Assembly: GCA_002077045.2 (NCBI GenBank)
Contig: KZ111141.1
Span: 1,934,546 to 1,967,338, forward strand
From: Rachicladosporium sp. CCFEE 5018
Taxonomy: Eukaryota > Ascomycota > Dothideomycetes > Cladosporiales > Cladosporiaceae
Length of the DNA: 32,793 bases
Reading direction: 5' to 3'
How positions within the stretch are numbered: the first letter of the stretch is position 1; the number at the start of each line of letters is the position of its first letter. The translations under genes and the position numbers were made by a program. This document shows positions 20,545 to 29,282 of the stretch, piece after piece. The notes under the pieces were generated by a model. That model saw only the letters and a program-made list of their open reading frames with translations, ran no database searches and was not told the origin of the DNA.

Positions 20545-21267
20545 GGACGTGGTCTGACTTCGAGAAGCTGACGCAGGAACAGCTGCGTTGACATGATGGA
20601 ATTTCAGGTCAGCCCACGAGATCGTTGCCGCGATGAAGCACCGTGGAAATTTAACGAAACTTGATGATCGACCTACGTGCTAGCTGCGCACTCCCACTAT
20701 CGATGCAATGGTGCTCGTGATCGCCAATGGATCTCGATGTCTCGTAACAACACCTCCCATTGGCCTCGGCGATTCGGGCTCCCGGTAAAATGCACAGTCG
20801 TCGTACATCAACAAAGGGAAGGCAGTACAAGCCGTTCGGCTGGCGATGGCCGCAAGCAGGTGGCCTCTTGATCGCACAATTGAACAATCAGACCACTTTG
20901 CTACATACTCCAAAGTTCCGCTCTTTTGCACATCTGACCTCAGGCGAACTACTTGCCAATCGAGGCTCGTGCTCGCATAACGCCAGATCCTGGCAGTGGC
21001 TGGAACAGGATCTACATCGACCACGTAATTGGCGATCTGCCGCCCAGCCGCTGACCTCCGTCCATACAGTTCAAGCATCGAACGCGAGCTGATGCGAGCA
21101 GGGGAGACCTATATTCAGCTGACCGGCCTCCCACGGTCAGGCCTTTCATCTTTGTCAGGCTTAGACCATTTCACATTCTCGAAGGCATTAGTGTCGTCTG
21201 GCATGACCTTCATAATTCCATTGCGCAGTGCGACAGGCTGCCTCGACGGCCATTCACCGACGTGACA

Positions 21268-23190
21268 ATGGCTACAACCAGTCCTGCGCCAGCGGCACAG
21301 CAGCCCGCTGGCTTCGGGATGCGATGGGTCCCTTCATTACCTACGAATCTACTGTCAATGCTGAATCCTTTCGCTGAATCCAAAGATGAGACTGCAACAC
21401 CGGAGAACGGGTCCAATGCGCAAGGCTCGCAACGTCCAGTCCTTGCTGCCGTCACAGCCAATGGTGCAAATCCTCCGTCCCCAAGCAGAAGCGACTCAAT
21501 AATGTTTGCCGAGCCTGAATCACGCGGCACAAGTATCAGCGAGTCAATGGAGGGAAGTGGGGATGGGAAGAAACGGTCCAAGAGGAGCACGAAACCCAAG
21601 ACCTCATTCAGCATCTGTCATCCACCTCCCGCATCGAAGACGAAGCAGAGGCTACATCGGCGACCGCGGTCTCTACTTCAGTATCACAAGTTGTCGGCCA
21701 ACGCGAGACCAGTGCCGGCATTCGAAGTCGTTTCCTCTGCAAACTTCAGTGTCCGTCTTACTCGTGCAGTGACTAAGATCTTCAAGGCCAAGCATAGCCT
21801 TTGTCCCAACGACGTTGTAGTGCTTAGGGCCGAGAAGTACTACGGAGAGGAACAGGCAGAGGAAGAACAAGCGAGGGATGTTGTTGCGCTCATATGCAAA
21901 GGCAGGAAGGAGGATGGCGCTGCAGCAGGCAAGGCCAAAGTCTGCATGGCAGATGGAGTAGAGTGGGATGCATGTCCGCTGCTGAATGGAGGTTACGAGT
22001 GCTTCAATACAGACGAGCACGGTCTTGGGACAACAGTGCGTTGGGTGCCGAGGAGAGGGAAGGACGGTAGCACGGGCAAGAACAAGCGTTTCACTTTCTC
22101 AACCATCTCGCCGAATTCGAGGCGGCACCCGATCATTGCAAGTCTTTCGAAGAGCTGCCTGGAGATCAACGACACATACAAGATGCCAGATACTGCCATG
22201 GAGACACCCCTGGCAACGCCAAAGTCCAAGATCACTGTCTTGGAAGACACAATGGACGATGAGAACGACTTCGGCGGTAAGCAGGAGACTCGCGAGACTG
22301 ACGAGAATCTCCGCAACATCATCGCAGTCACCAGCATATACGTCACCTTCCGTGAAGGCTGGTCGCCATTCTTCCAGTACGACGATAACAGAGATTCCGT
22401 CGTTGGCGCTCTCCAGCGCTCCGTCAGCAGCGCCAGCGCGATCCGCACCCAGACGCCCATGTCCACTCCACCCGGCTCACCTCAAATGGGTGCCGCCAAG
22501 CGCGACAGTATACGCAGTGTAGGATCCAACATCTTTCGACGCACCAGTATGCTCAATCGCAGCGCCCGCAACTCCGCGGTCTCGGTCGACGAGGCAGAAG
22601 GCGAAGCTGACAGCGCGCCTGCGCGATCGCCAAGTCTGAAGGTGAAGAGTGGGAGATCGAGAGCAGACTCCAATGCGACGGTCCTCGTTCATCGCGCCGC
22701 GAGCAACAGGCGGAAGAACAACCAGCAGGCCACATGGCGGCCTGACCTGCTAATGTCTCAGAGTGGTGGGATTCGTGAAGCGAGTCGCGAGGGTACGCCG
22801 ATTACTGGTCTCTCGACAGAGGAGAATGAGAATGTGGTGGCAGACTCGTTGCCAGCTACTGAGTGGGAGTCTGCAGACCGACGGGAGTCTGTAGCTCGTC
22901 CTTTGATACCGGTGCCTCAAGACTCGGATGTAGCTGCGCCTCAGCTGGCTGACAAGGCAGCTATTGTGACATCGATGCCGGAGGCTTCTGCTCCTCCTGC
23001 GAAAGCCTCCGCGCCTGCCACTATGACTGAGCCCGAGGCAGGACGGCGAGCACGAGACTCGTCGTTGAAGGAGCGAGGTGAGAGTACAGCTACCAAGCGA
23101 ACTAGCAGAAGCTCGTTCTCGCAGCTCAAGAAGGGGGGGAAGGAGAAGAAGGAAATGGGAGGGTGGAGGAAAAGGCTGCTGTGTGGCTAG
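21268..23190 (+). CDS. Conserved fungal protein of unknown function
   Basis: Single-exon frame of 640 residues from ATG 21268; the frame also has a GTG two codons upstream, which is not used as a start in fungi. The middle part, about residues 110-370, looks globular and conserved: SICHPPPASKTKQRLHRRPR, ANARPVPAFEVVSSANFSVR, KAKHSLCPNDVVVLRAEKYY, LLNGGYECFNTDEHGLGTT, FTFSTISPNSRRHPIIASL and SLEINDTYKMPD-like text, then YVTFREGWSPFF. The C-terminal 250 residues are disordered, Ser/Arg/Ala-rich, and end in a basic lysine-rich stretch (KKGGKEKKEMGGWRKR) that could be a nuclear signal or bind membranes. I believe similar proteins are widespread in filamentous ascomycetes, but I cannot name a domain or role. 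No signal peptide or membrane span is seen. Confidence 0.9.
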   Translation: MATTSPAPAAQQPAGFGMRWVPSLPTNLLSMLNPFAESKDETATPENGSNAQGSQRPVLAAVTANGANPPSPSRSDSIMFAEPESRGTSISESMEGSGDGKKRSKRSTKPKTSFSICHPPPASKTKQRLHRRPRSLLQYHKLSANARPVPAFEVVSSANFSVRLTRAVTKIFKAKHSLCPNDVVVLRAEKYYGEEQAEEEQARDVVALICKGRKEDGAAAGKAKVCMADGVEWDACPLLNGGYECFNTDEHGLGTTVRWVPRRGKDGSTGKNKRFTFSTISPNSRRHPIIASLSKSCLEINDTYKMPDTAMETPLATPKSKITVLEDTMDDENDFGGKQETRETDENLRNIIAVTSIYVTFREGWSPFFQYDDNRDSVVGALQRSVSSASAIRTQTPMSTPPGSPQMGAAKRDSIRSVGSNIFRRTSMLNRSARNSAVSVDEAEGEADSAPARSPSLKVKSGRSRADSNATVLVHRAASNRRKNNQQATWRPDLLMSQSGGIREASREGTPITGLSTEENENVVADSLPATEWESADRRESVARPLIPVPQDSDVAAPQLADKAAIVTSMPEASAPPAKASAPATMTEPEAGRRARDSSLKERGESTATKRTSRSSFSQLKKGGKEKKEMGGWRKRLLCG

Positions 23191-24145
23191 ATACGAATGT
23201 ATGAGTACCGATATGTACGAAGGCATGTCATCAATCAGGCGAACCTATCCACATTGCTTCTTGTGGCGTCTCTGAGAGATCTCGCCCGCCCTCATCCCGA
23301 TCGGCAGACAAACGGGGTGTGCGTGAAGTGACCTTTACCGTTTGTAACGAGGTCGTCGAGCGAACCGGTGACATTCCCTCCACGCTAGGCCGCTACGTTC
23401 CGAAGGTCCAGAACCCACTCATCACAGCACGCCATTCCGAGCGACTGTGCCTTCACAGTCCTATCTCCTCAATTTTACCTACACACCCATCAATGACCAC
23501 AGCTGACACCACCTCCCAACTTGGCCCCAGCTCCCTACGCCCCGCGATAATGCACCGATCTTCCGCCGTTGTTGTGGCTGCCTGGGCTGGAAATCGACAG
23601 CCGGTACCTGTAACCTTGAGTCTATTGGCCTCTGCGCTTATTGCAATTTGCTAGCACGAGAGGCACAGTCTTCGAAGGATCCCGAAAGCTACCGTTGGAG
23701 GCGTTTGCGGCGTGGGTTGCACCAAGCAATTAAGCTTGCGTGACATTTTGCCCGCAAGGCGTGCGTGCTGCGGCGTTGCGGGAAGGGGAGATGTCATTCG
23801 GTAGGTTGCCTTACAGCCTTGCGGCGTTCGTATGTCATTTGTTTTCGTTCGTCTTTCGTGCCGTCTTGCGTCTTGCGTCTTGCTTCTCTCTGTTCGCACT
23901 GGGTGTAGAACCCCTGGAGGCGAAGCGCGATGCTGTCCACGCGATGGCGGATTTGAGCACCTTTTTGACTGCTGATACAGGATTCTGGGGCGACCTGGCG
24001 TTGGAAGGTCTTAGTCAACGCGAGCCCTTCTGTGCAGTGGGCCAATCGTATCGCGGAGCCATGGCAAGGACTGCCGTTTGGCCCATATTTGCATGGTGGC
24101 AGGCCAAGACGACAGAGGAGTCTGACTGTGCGAGAAGGCACCGGT
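23191..24145. promoter_or_regulatory. Intergenic, upstream of the DUF7730 gene
   Basis: About 950 bases between two plus-strand genes, carrying the 3' end of the first and the promoter of the second. An alternative frame from an ATG at 23944 (MADLSTFLTADTGFW) runs to 24213 and could in principle be a 5' exon of the DUF7730 gene, but I see no clear splice sites linking them. A small 7-bp tandem repeat is listed separately. Confidence 0.4.
23863..23883. repeat. Three tandem copies of a 7-bp unit
   Basis: The heptamer GTCTTGC is repeated exactly three times in the region upstream of the DUF7730 gene. It is a simple microsatellite-like expansion with no evident function. Confidence 0.7.
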
Positions 24146-25006
24146 ATGATTTCAGGATGGACGTCGCTCGCCAGGCTGGGGACGAGAGAAGTGGACATAC
24201 AAATTGGGTATGAGCAAGAGGACAGCCCGTTCTTCGCGTTGCTACCGTTTGATGTACGGATGATCATCTACGATATGGTCCTAGGTGGCATGACCTTTCA
24301 CGTCTCGGCTGGGGACAATCATTCGAGGATCTTCCATCTGATCTGTCAGGATCCAAGTCGGATCACGCAGACTCAGCAGCACGACCGATGTCACCAAAGC
24401 CAGCTCAAGCGGCCCTCGTCTGCCCCAAGAGATGACTCGAAGCATGCTACGGGCCTCTTGCCATGGCTTACTACTTGTCGACGCGCCTACTCGGAGACCA
24501 TCGACCTCCTGTACAGCGCAAACAGATTCGAATTTACACAGATCCATACCTCATTTCGATTCCTCACGCGCATGATCCCACAACCTCGTCTCCCGGCACT
24601 ACGTCACATTGTTCTGAAGATGGCCGTACCCAGGCACCCAGACCTCAACAGTCGTACGAAACGTGACTGGCAAGATCTCTTCGATCTCTTCTCGAAGCAG
24701 ATGACAGGCCTGCAGTCACTCCAGCTGACGCTCGGTATGCTAGAGAGTGTCAAGCAGCAAATACGCGAGACGGCTGACAGTGATGGGGTATCTTGGATCA
24801 GGCCTATGATGACTATGGCTGTCGATGGCTATGCGAAGAGAAGATGCAAAGTGTATCTGGCTATTGAAGGGGTCAGGCACGATTTGGTGCACATCTGGCG
24901 GAGCGTGCCGGAGGGGCATAGCGAGGTGTTTCCGGAGATGAAGATTGATGGGGCGTGTACTATACTACATCAAAGGATCAGGATGTCGCTTGGGGGACTG
25001 GGTTGA
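24146..25006 (+). CDS. DUF7730 / F-box-like domain protein
   Basis: A 286-residue frame from the first in-frame ATG at 24146 (MISGWTSLARLG). The frame is open further upstream to a GTG at 24032. The core SPFFALLPFDVRMIIYDMVLGG is the opening helix-turn motif of the fungal DUF7730 family, which resembles an F-box (LPxEIRxxIY). It is followed by LLPWLTTCRRAYSETIDLLYSANRFEF, the second family motif, and by leucine-rich segments (LPALRHIVLKM, LQSLQLTLGM). Such proteins are numerous in filamentous ascomycetes and their function is largely unknown; a substrate-receptor role like that of F-box proteins is inferred only from resemblance. No membrane span or signal peptide is seen. A 5' exon may be missing from this model. 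Confidence 0.82.
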   Translation: MISGWTSLARLGTREVDIQIGYEQEDSPFFALLPFDVRMIIYDMVLGGMTFHVSAGDNHSRIFHLICQDPSRITQTQQHDRCHQSQLKRPSSAPRDDSKHATGLLPWLTTCRRAYSETIDLLYSANRFEFTQIHTSFRFLTRMIPQPRLPALRHIVLKMAVPRHPDLNSRTKRDWQDLFDLFSKQMTGLQSLQLTLGMLESVKQQIRETADSDGVSWIRPMMTMAVDGYAKRRCKVYLAIEGVRHDLVHIWRSVPEGHSEVFPEMKIDGACTILHQRIRMSLGGLG

Positions 25007-25328
25007 AGAAGGCAGACGTCCACGCTTTTTGCCTACAAATATCACTCCGTCTGGACAAACCGGCCTTGTCCTACGAAGAAGCCACAGATTGCTCGGCACG
25101 TCGTGGAATGCATTCTATTGCCTGTGCCAAGATGCACAAGCTCGGATGCGCCAAGTCTACAACGTCCTCGAGCAACTGTCAAAGTCACCGTGTCAAACAG
25201 ACAGACGCATCACCGAGTCAGTGGACCCAGGACACCTGTGACGTCGGGGGCTGCGATGGCAACGACTTGTCCGGTATGTGTCGATCGTGAGACACTGACG
25301 GGAACAAGCTTGACCGACTATACACTAC
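25007..25328. other. Intergenic, tail-to-tail
   Basis: About 320 bases between the stop of the DUF7730 gene (plus) and the stop of the dehydrogenase (minus). It should hold both 3' untranslated regions. No other feature is visible. Confidence 0.5.
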
Positions 25329-26588
25329 CTAAGCATGCATATCTACAAGAATCTTCACATGCTTATCCTTCTCCTTAATCAACGGCGTATACCCACCTTG
25401 CACAAGATCCTCTACCCGAATCTTGCTGGTGATCATTGCCTCTGGCTTGATTCTCCCCTCCGCAATCGCCTTGATCACACCTTCGAAGTCCTTCCGCTGG
25501 TAGCCGAGCACAGCCTGGTACTTCGCCTCCCGGAATACCAACCAATTTGGATCGAAAGGTACGGCTTTCTCCCAGATGGCGACGTTCACCACGGTCCCGC
25601 GTGAGGCGACGGCTTTGCAGGCCGTCTCGAGAGACTGCGGTACGCCAGCGCAGTCGAAGACGATGTCAGGGCCGTTCTCCCCGCCGCAGAGCTCCTTTGA
25701 GATCGCGACTAGGTCGTTCGAGCGAGGGTCGAGAACGTGATGGGCGCCGAATTGCTTGGCAAATTCCTGTCTCCGAGCGGCGACTTCGGAGACGATCACC
25801 AGGCCGGCTCCGCGCGATAGGAGGACTTGGACGACGGCTAAGCCAATTGGCCCACCTCCTAACACGAGACACTTCGCTTTAGGCACAGAGGCGATAGGCG
25901 AAGCGTCAACGGCATGCCAGGCAACCGCCAGCGGCTCCACGAGTGCACCGACGTCCAGCGAGATGTTCTCGGGGAGAGGCAGGCAAGACAGCGCAGGAAC
26001 GACGACCGACTCGCTCATGCCTCCGCCGCCTCCTGAGAGCCCTACGAATCCGCCATTCTAGAACAGCCGAGTCAGTAGCTGCACAAGACGCACGCCATTG
26101 GAAGTGGAGACTCACATAGCAGGCATTCTCAGCTCCAATCTTGCAGGCACCACAGCTACCGCAGTAGATCGTTGGCTGGACTGCGATGTTCTGTCCTACC
26201 TTGAGGTGCGATGGAGCATTGGCACCGAGCTCCTTGATCACGCCGGAGAACTCGTGGCCGATAGTGATGGGTACTTTCTCCTTCGTCACGGGATGTGGCG
26301 ATGTTGGGGAGAAGCTGCATAGAAATCAGTCGGTGCCTTGCGGGACACCAGTTCCACGATGATCGAACGGATAGAACAAACTTCGGTCCTCCTAGGTACT
26401 CATGTAAATCTATGACGTACTGTCAGTGAAGTGGTCCCCAAGATGGGGAGCTTGTTCATGGCCGCACCTGTCCCGCAGATGCCTACAAATGCTGGCGCGA
26501 CTCTGATTTCCCCTTCGCCGAGCTTCGCTGCCTCCACATCGTGCTCGATGCGAATGTCTTCCTTGCCATAGTAGCGAGCTGCCTTCAT
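25329..26588 (-). CDS. Zinc-dependent medium-chain dehydrogenase, (R,R)-butanediol dehydrogenase-like
   Basis: NAD(H)-dependent zinc alcohol dehydrogenase that interconverts a secondary alcohol or diol and a ketone, probably in the cytosol. Model: exons 26588-26468, 26409-26382, 26314-26116 and 26057-25329, giving 358 residues; the introns are 58, 67 and 58 nt and all joins are in phase. Joined motifs are GICGTDLHEYLGGPNF (catalytic zinc Cys), TIGHEFSG (zinc-binding His-Glu), CGSCGACKIGAENAC (four structural-zinc cysteines) and LVEPLAVAWHAV. The nucleotide-binding glycines are in LGGGPIGLAVVQ, with Glu in VSEV after the second strand, which favours NAD over NADP. The 28-nt second exon is easily missed. 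The order and motifs match butanediol/sorbitol-type dehydrogenases; the true substrate is not known. Confidence 0.93.
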
Positions 26589-27185
26589 GCTTCCTGTTGT
26601 TGACAATGGACCTTGGACAGGACGAAATGACAGAAAAGGCACTTAGAAGCTTGATATGGGAGCAGGTGATATGTGATAGCAGCGGAAGGGCAAGGCAAAG
26701 GAAATGCGATGGTGGTGCGATGGATGGCTGCACTTTACTATGAGATAGCTTCACCTGTTGCAATGCTCAGAAGGGCAGTCGTACCCTACAGATCCGAGGG
26801 CGGAGGCGTTTCCGTATATCCATCTCCTCAACGATCACGACTGCGGTCAGGAGCCGCAGGACCGAGTGATCTCTGCGGGTTAAGAAGCCAAGAGAAGCTC
26901 TCGAATGGAGCAGTGTGAAGCTGCATTGCGGGGTGAGGTCAGGAGAGGAACAGGGGAAGCATGCGAGGAAGCTCTGCCGAGAGCGTTCATCACACGTGAG
27001 TGTGGTAGAGCAGGCAGGAGAAAGTGTTAGGACATCAGGCTCTAGAGATGCTCATACTGTCGTCTATACATATCTGTCTTGGCTGAGGTGCTGCGTTGCC
27101 ACGCCCCGCCGTTCATCTCGGTCGTCTATCGTCCCATCCGCGCCCCGCAATGCATAACCATACCCTCTACCAAATACTACCCCGA
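26589..27185. promoter_or_regulatory. Intergenic, promoter of the dehydrogenase
   Basis: About 600 bases between the dehydrogenase start and the stop of the GH76 gene, both on the minus strand. It holds the dehydrogenase promoter and the GH76 3' end. The dehydrogenase frame stays open to 26642 but has only a GTG there. No other feature is seen. Confidence 0.4.
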
Positions 27186-28669
27186 TCACCGTTCCATCCC
27201 TAAAATCCCAGCACCGAACACCATAGCCATCACCAGTAAGCCGAGCACCGGCCAAGCGTCCCACGAACGCATTCTTTGTCTATTCGCACTGTTAGCATCC
27301 GCACTCCGCGTCCCAGATCCACTACCACCACCTCCAGGGGCTGCAGTCTCACTCTGCAAAACAAACGTACTCGTCCTCGTCGCCGACCCAATCACCACTC
27401 CACTCCCAACTCTCGGCGCCAGCCTTCCCTGCTCACTCCCGAGCAACAGCAGCGCCTGCACAGTCTCCAAAGCAGAGAGCTGTTGGCCAACGCCATAGCT
27501 GCCGTCGTAGCCGCCGACGTACCATTTCTGGCCGCATGTGGTACCGTCGTTGCCGCCGGAGCAGGATTGCGCTGCGGCGAGCGCGGAGCGGGTGAGGAGC
27601 GTGCGCACCTCGGGGAGGATGTAAGGCGCTATGATGGCGGACTTGGCGAGCCAGCGCGACATGTAGGCTTTGAAGCTGAATTGGTCGTTGTTGCAGGTAT
27701 TCTCGGGCTCGCAGGCGAATTCGTAGAGTCTACAACATTGTCAGTAAGCTGGCTTGACGGCCGGTCTGCAAAGCGCGATACTCACACATTCGTCGCATTC
27801 TCCATCGAAAAGAAATTCCTCACACTCGCGCCCAACAACCCGCTCAACCGCTCCTCCCACACCGCACTCCCATTCGTATAATTATACATCATCGCACTGC
27901 CATACATAAGAATAGCCGGATTGTACGTCCACGCCGTGTGATCTACCCTCGTACAATCGATCAAGTCATCACTGCCATCGAACACGTTATACTGCGCGTC
28001 GAATAAGCCCGTGGCGTTCATCCAGTCCCAGCTTCTGCCTGCCCATTCGAGGTACGTTTGGTTCCCGGTGTAGCGCGCGAGCCGGGCGGAGATCTGGAAG
28101 AAGGCGCCGTTGGAGACGGTGTTTTTGTAGTTGCAGCCGGCGTTCGACTGGAAGACTTGCCATTTGAGGCCTCCGCCACAGGTTGTGGTGTCCCATCTCC
28201 GGACCTGGGTGTTCCATACTGCGACTGCTAGGTCGAGCCATTGGGTTGTGCTGTTTGAGGGGCTGAGGTAGCCGTACTCCAGCGCAGTGAGCACGGCGAA
28301 AGCCCAGAATGCTTGATCGTCGTTTCCTAAGCTGGTGAAGTATGCTGGCGGCATGTAGTCGTTGTTCGGTCCTACTTGCGCTAGTAGTGCCTGTGTCACG
28401 GTTGGGTTGTAGCTCGTGTCGTTCGTGTAGGCCCAGTAGTCTAGCATCCCGCCCCAGACAGCGCCGGCCTCCCACCAGTATAAAGGTGCCGGGAGGGTGC
28501 CGATTGCGGTTGGAGGCGTGGAGGTGGCGTTGTTCTGATACCAGGACATGAGCCCGTAGGCGATCGTGCTGCTGGCGTTGAGGAGGGAGGATGTCGAGTT
28601 GATGTCGAGGTTGAGCGCGGTCGTGAGGGGGGTTGATAGTGCCGCGAGGGCGGCGTGATGGAGGCGCAT
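27186..28669 (-). CDS. GPI-anchored GH76 mannan endo-1,6-alpha-mannosidase, Dfg5/Dcw1 type
   Basis: Cell-surface enzyme of the Dfg5/Dcw1 family, thought to act on the mannan core of GPI anchors and transfer GPI proteins to the wall glucan. Model: exons 28669-27786 and 27729-27186, giving 475 residues; the intron is 56 nt (GTGAGT...TACTGAC...TTGTAG), joining as TNVLYEFACEP. An N-terminal signal peptide (about residues 1-19) is followed by YWWEAGAVWGGMLDYW, the catalytic aspartate pair in GNDDQAFW, CGGGLKWQ, NTVSNGAFFQISARLARYTG and EPENTCNNDQFSFKAYMSRW. The C-terminus has a Gly/Ser linker and a final hydrophobic segment (VLGLLVMAMVFGAGIL), as expected for a GPI signal. Many N-x-S/T sites suggest heavy N-glycosylation. 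DFG5 versus DCW1 cannot be told apart here. Confidence 0.95.
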
Positions 28670-29282
28670 CTTCGTGGTGGTCTGGGAGAGTTGAAGTGGT
28701 CGGTCTCGTTAATCAAATGGATACGTCTGTTTGCTGCGCCAGTCCCCGTCACAATATCTCCTCTTCAACAATAGAGACGTGAATAATGTCTTGCACTGAG
28801 CAGTGACCCAGCCAGCAGGTCCTCAGCAGTCAACAAGAAAGAGCGACTTGAATGGAAGGCACCTTCTTGACAATACCAAGAAACGAGAGTGAATACCTTA
28901 CTTAGCTGCCGCGGAGCCTACTTCTACGCCGCATGTCACAAGACGGTGGAACAATGCCGGTTATGCGAATATCTTGGTGGTAGTCGCATTTGCAACCAGT
29001 CAAGAGAAGAAGTGCCAAACGTGATGACGAGGTTCATGCACGAGGCTCAGATCTGCCAAGGCTCAGCCACCATGATCTTTCGATCGTCCACTCGGCAGTC
29101 AGAGGGACAGGTGAAACACAGACTGTGAAACTTAGCAATGTAGCAGATCATTTAGAAGCCAGTTCAACACTGAACTGGGCGGCTCCAGCTGCTCTGCTCG
29201 AGTGTCTGAAGGTGAATCAGAGTGGACACTGACTACATCACTCTCATCGTCCTCCCCGTCTCGCATCTCCTCGCCATCCCTC
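28670..29282. promoter_or_regulatory. Intergenic, promoter of the GH76 gene
   Basis: About 610 bases between the GH76 start and the stop of the ING-family gene, both on the minus strand. It carries the GH76 promoter and the 3' end of the ING gene. Small plus-strand frames begin at non-ATG codons and match nothing. Confidence 0.4.

Larger units (their letters stand above)
20146..21267. promoter_or_regulatory. Divergent promoter region, GPI18 and conserved unknown gene
   Basis: About 1.1 kb between the divergent starts of GPI18 (minus) and the gene at 21268 (plus). Two small 9-bp tandem repeats lie in it (separate entries). Frames in both directions are short and match nothing. The TGACGTGG around 20533-20540 resembles a bZIP/CRE-type site, which is only suggestive. 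Confidence 0.4.

Noticed and set aside
23944..24213. Possible upstream exon of the DUF7730 gene beginning MADLSTFLTADTG
   Set aside because: No convincing donor/acceptor pair connects it in phase to the main frame, so it was not added to the model.
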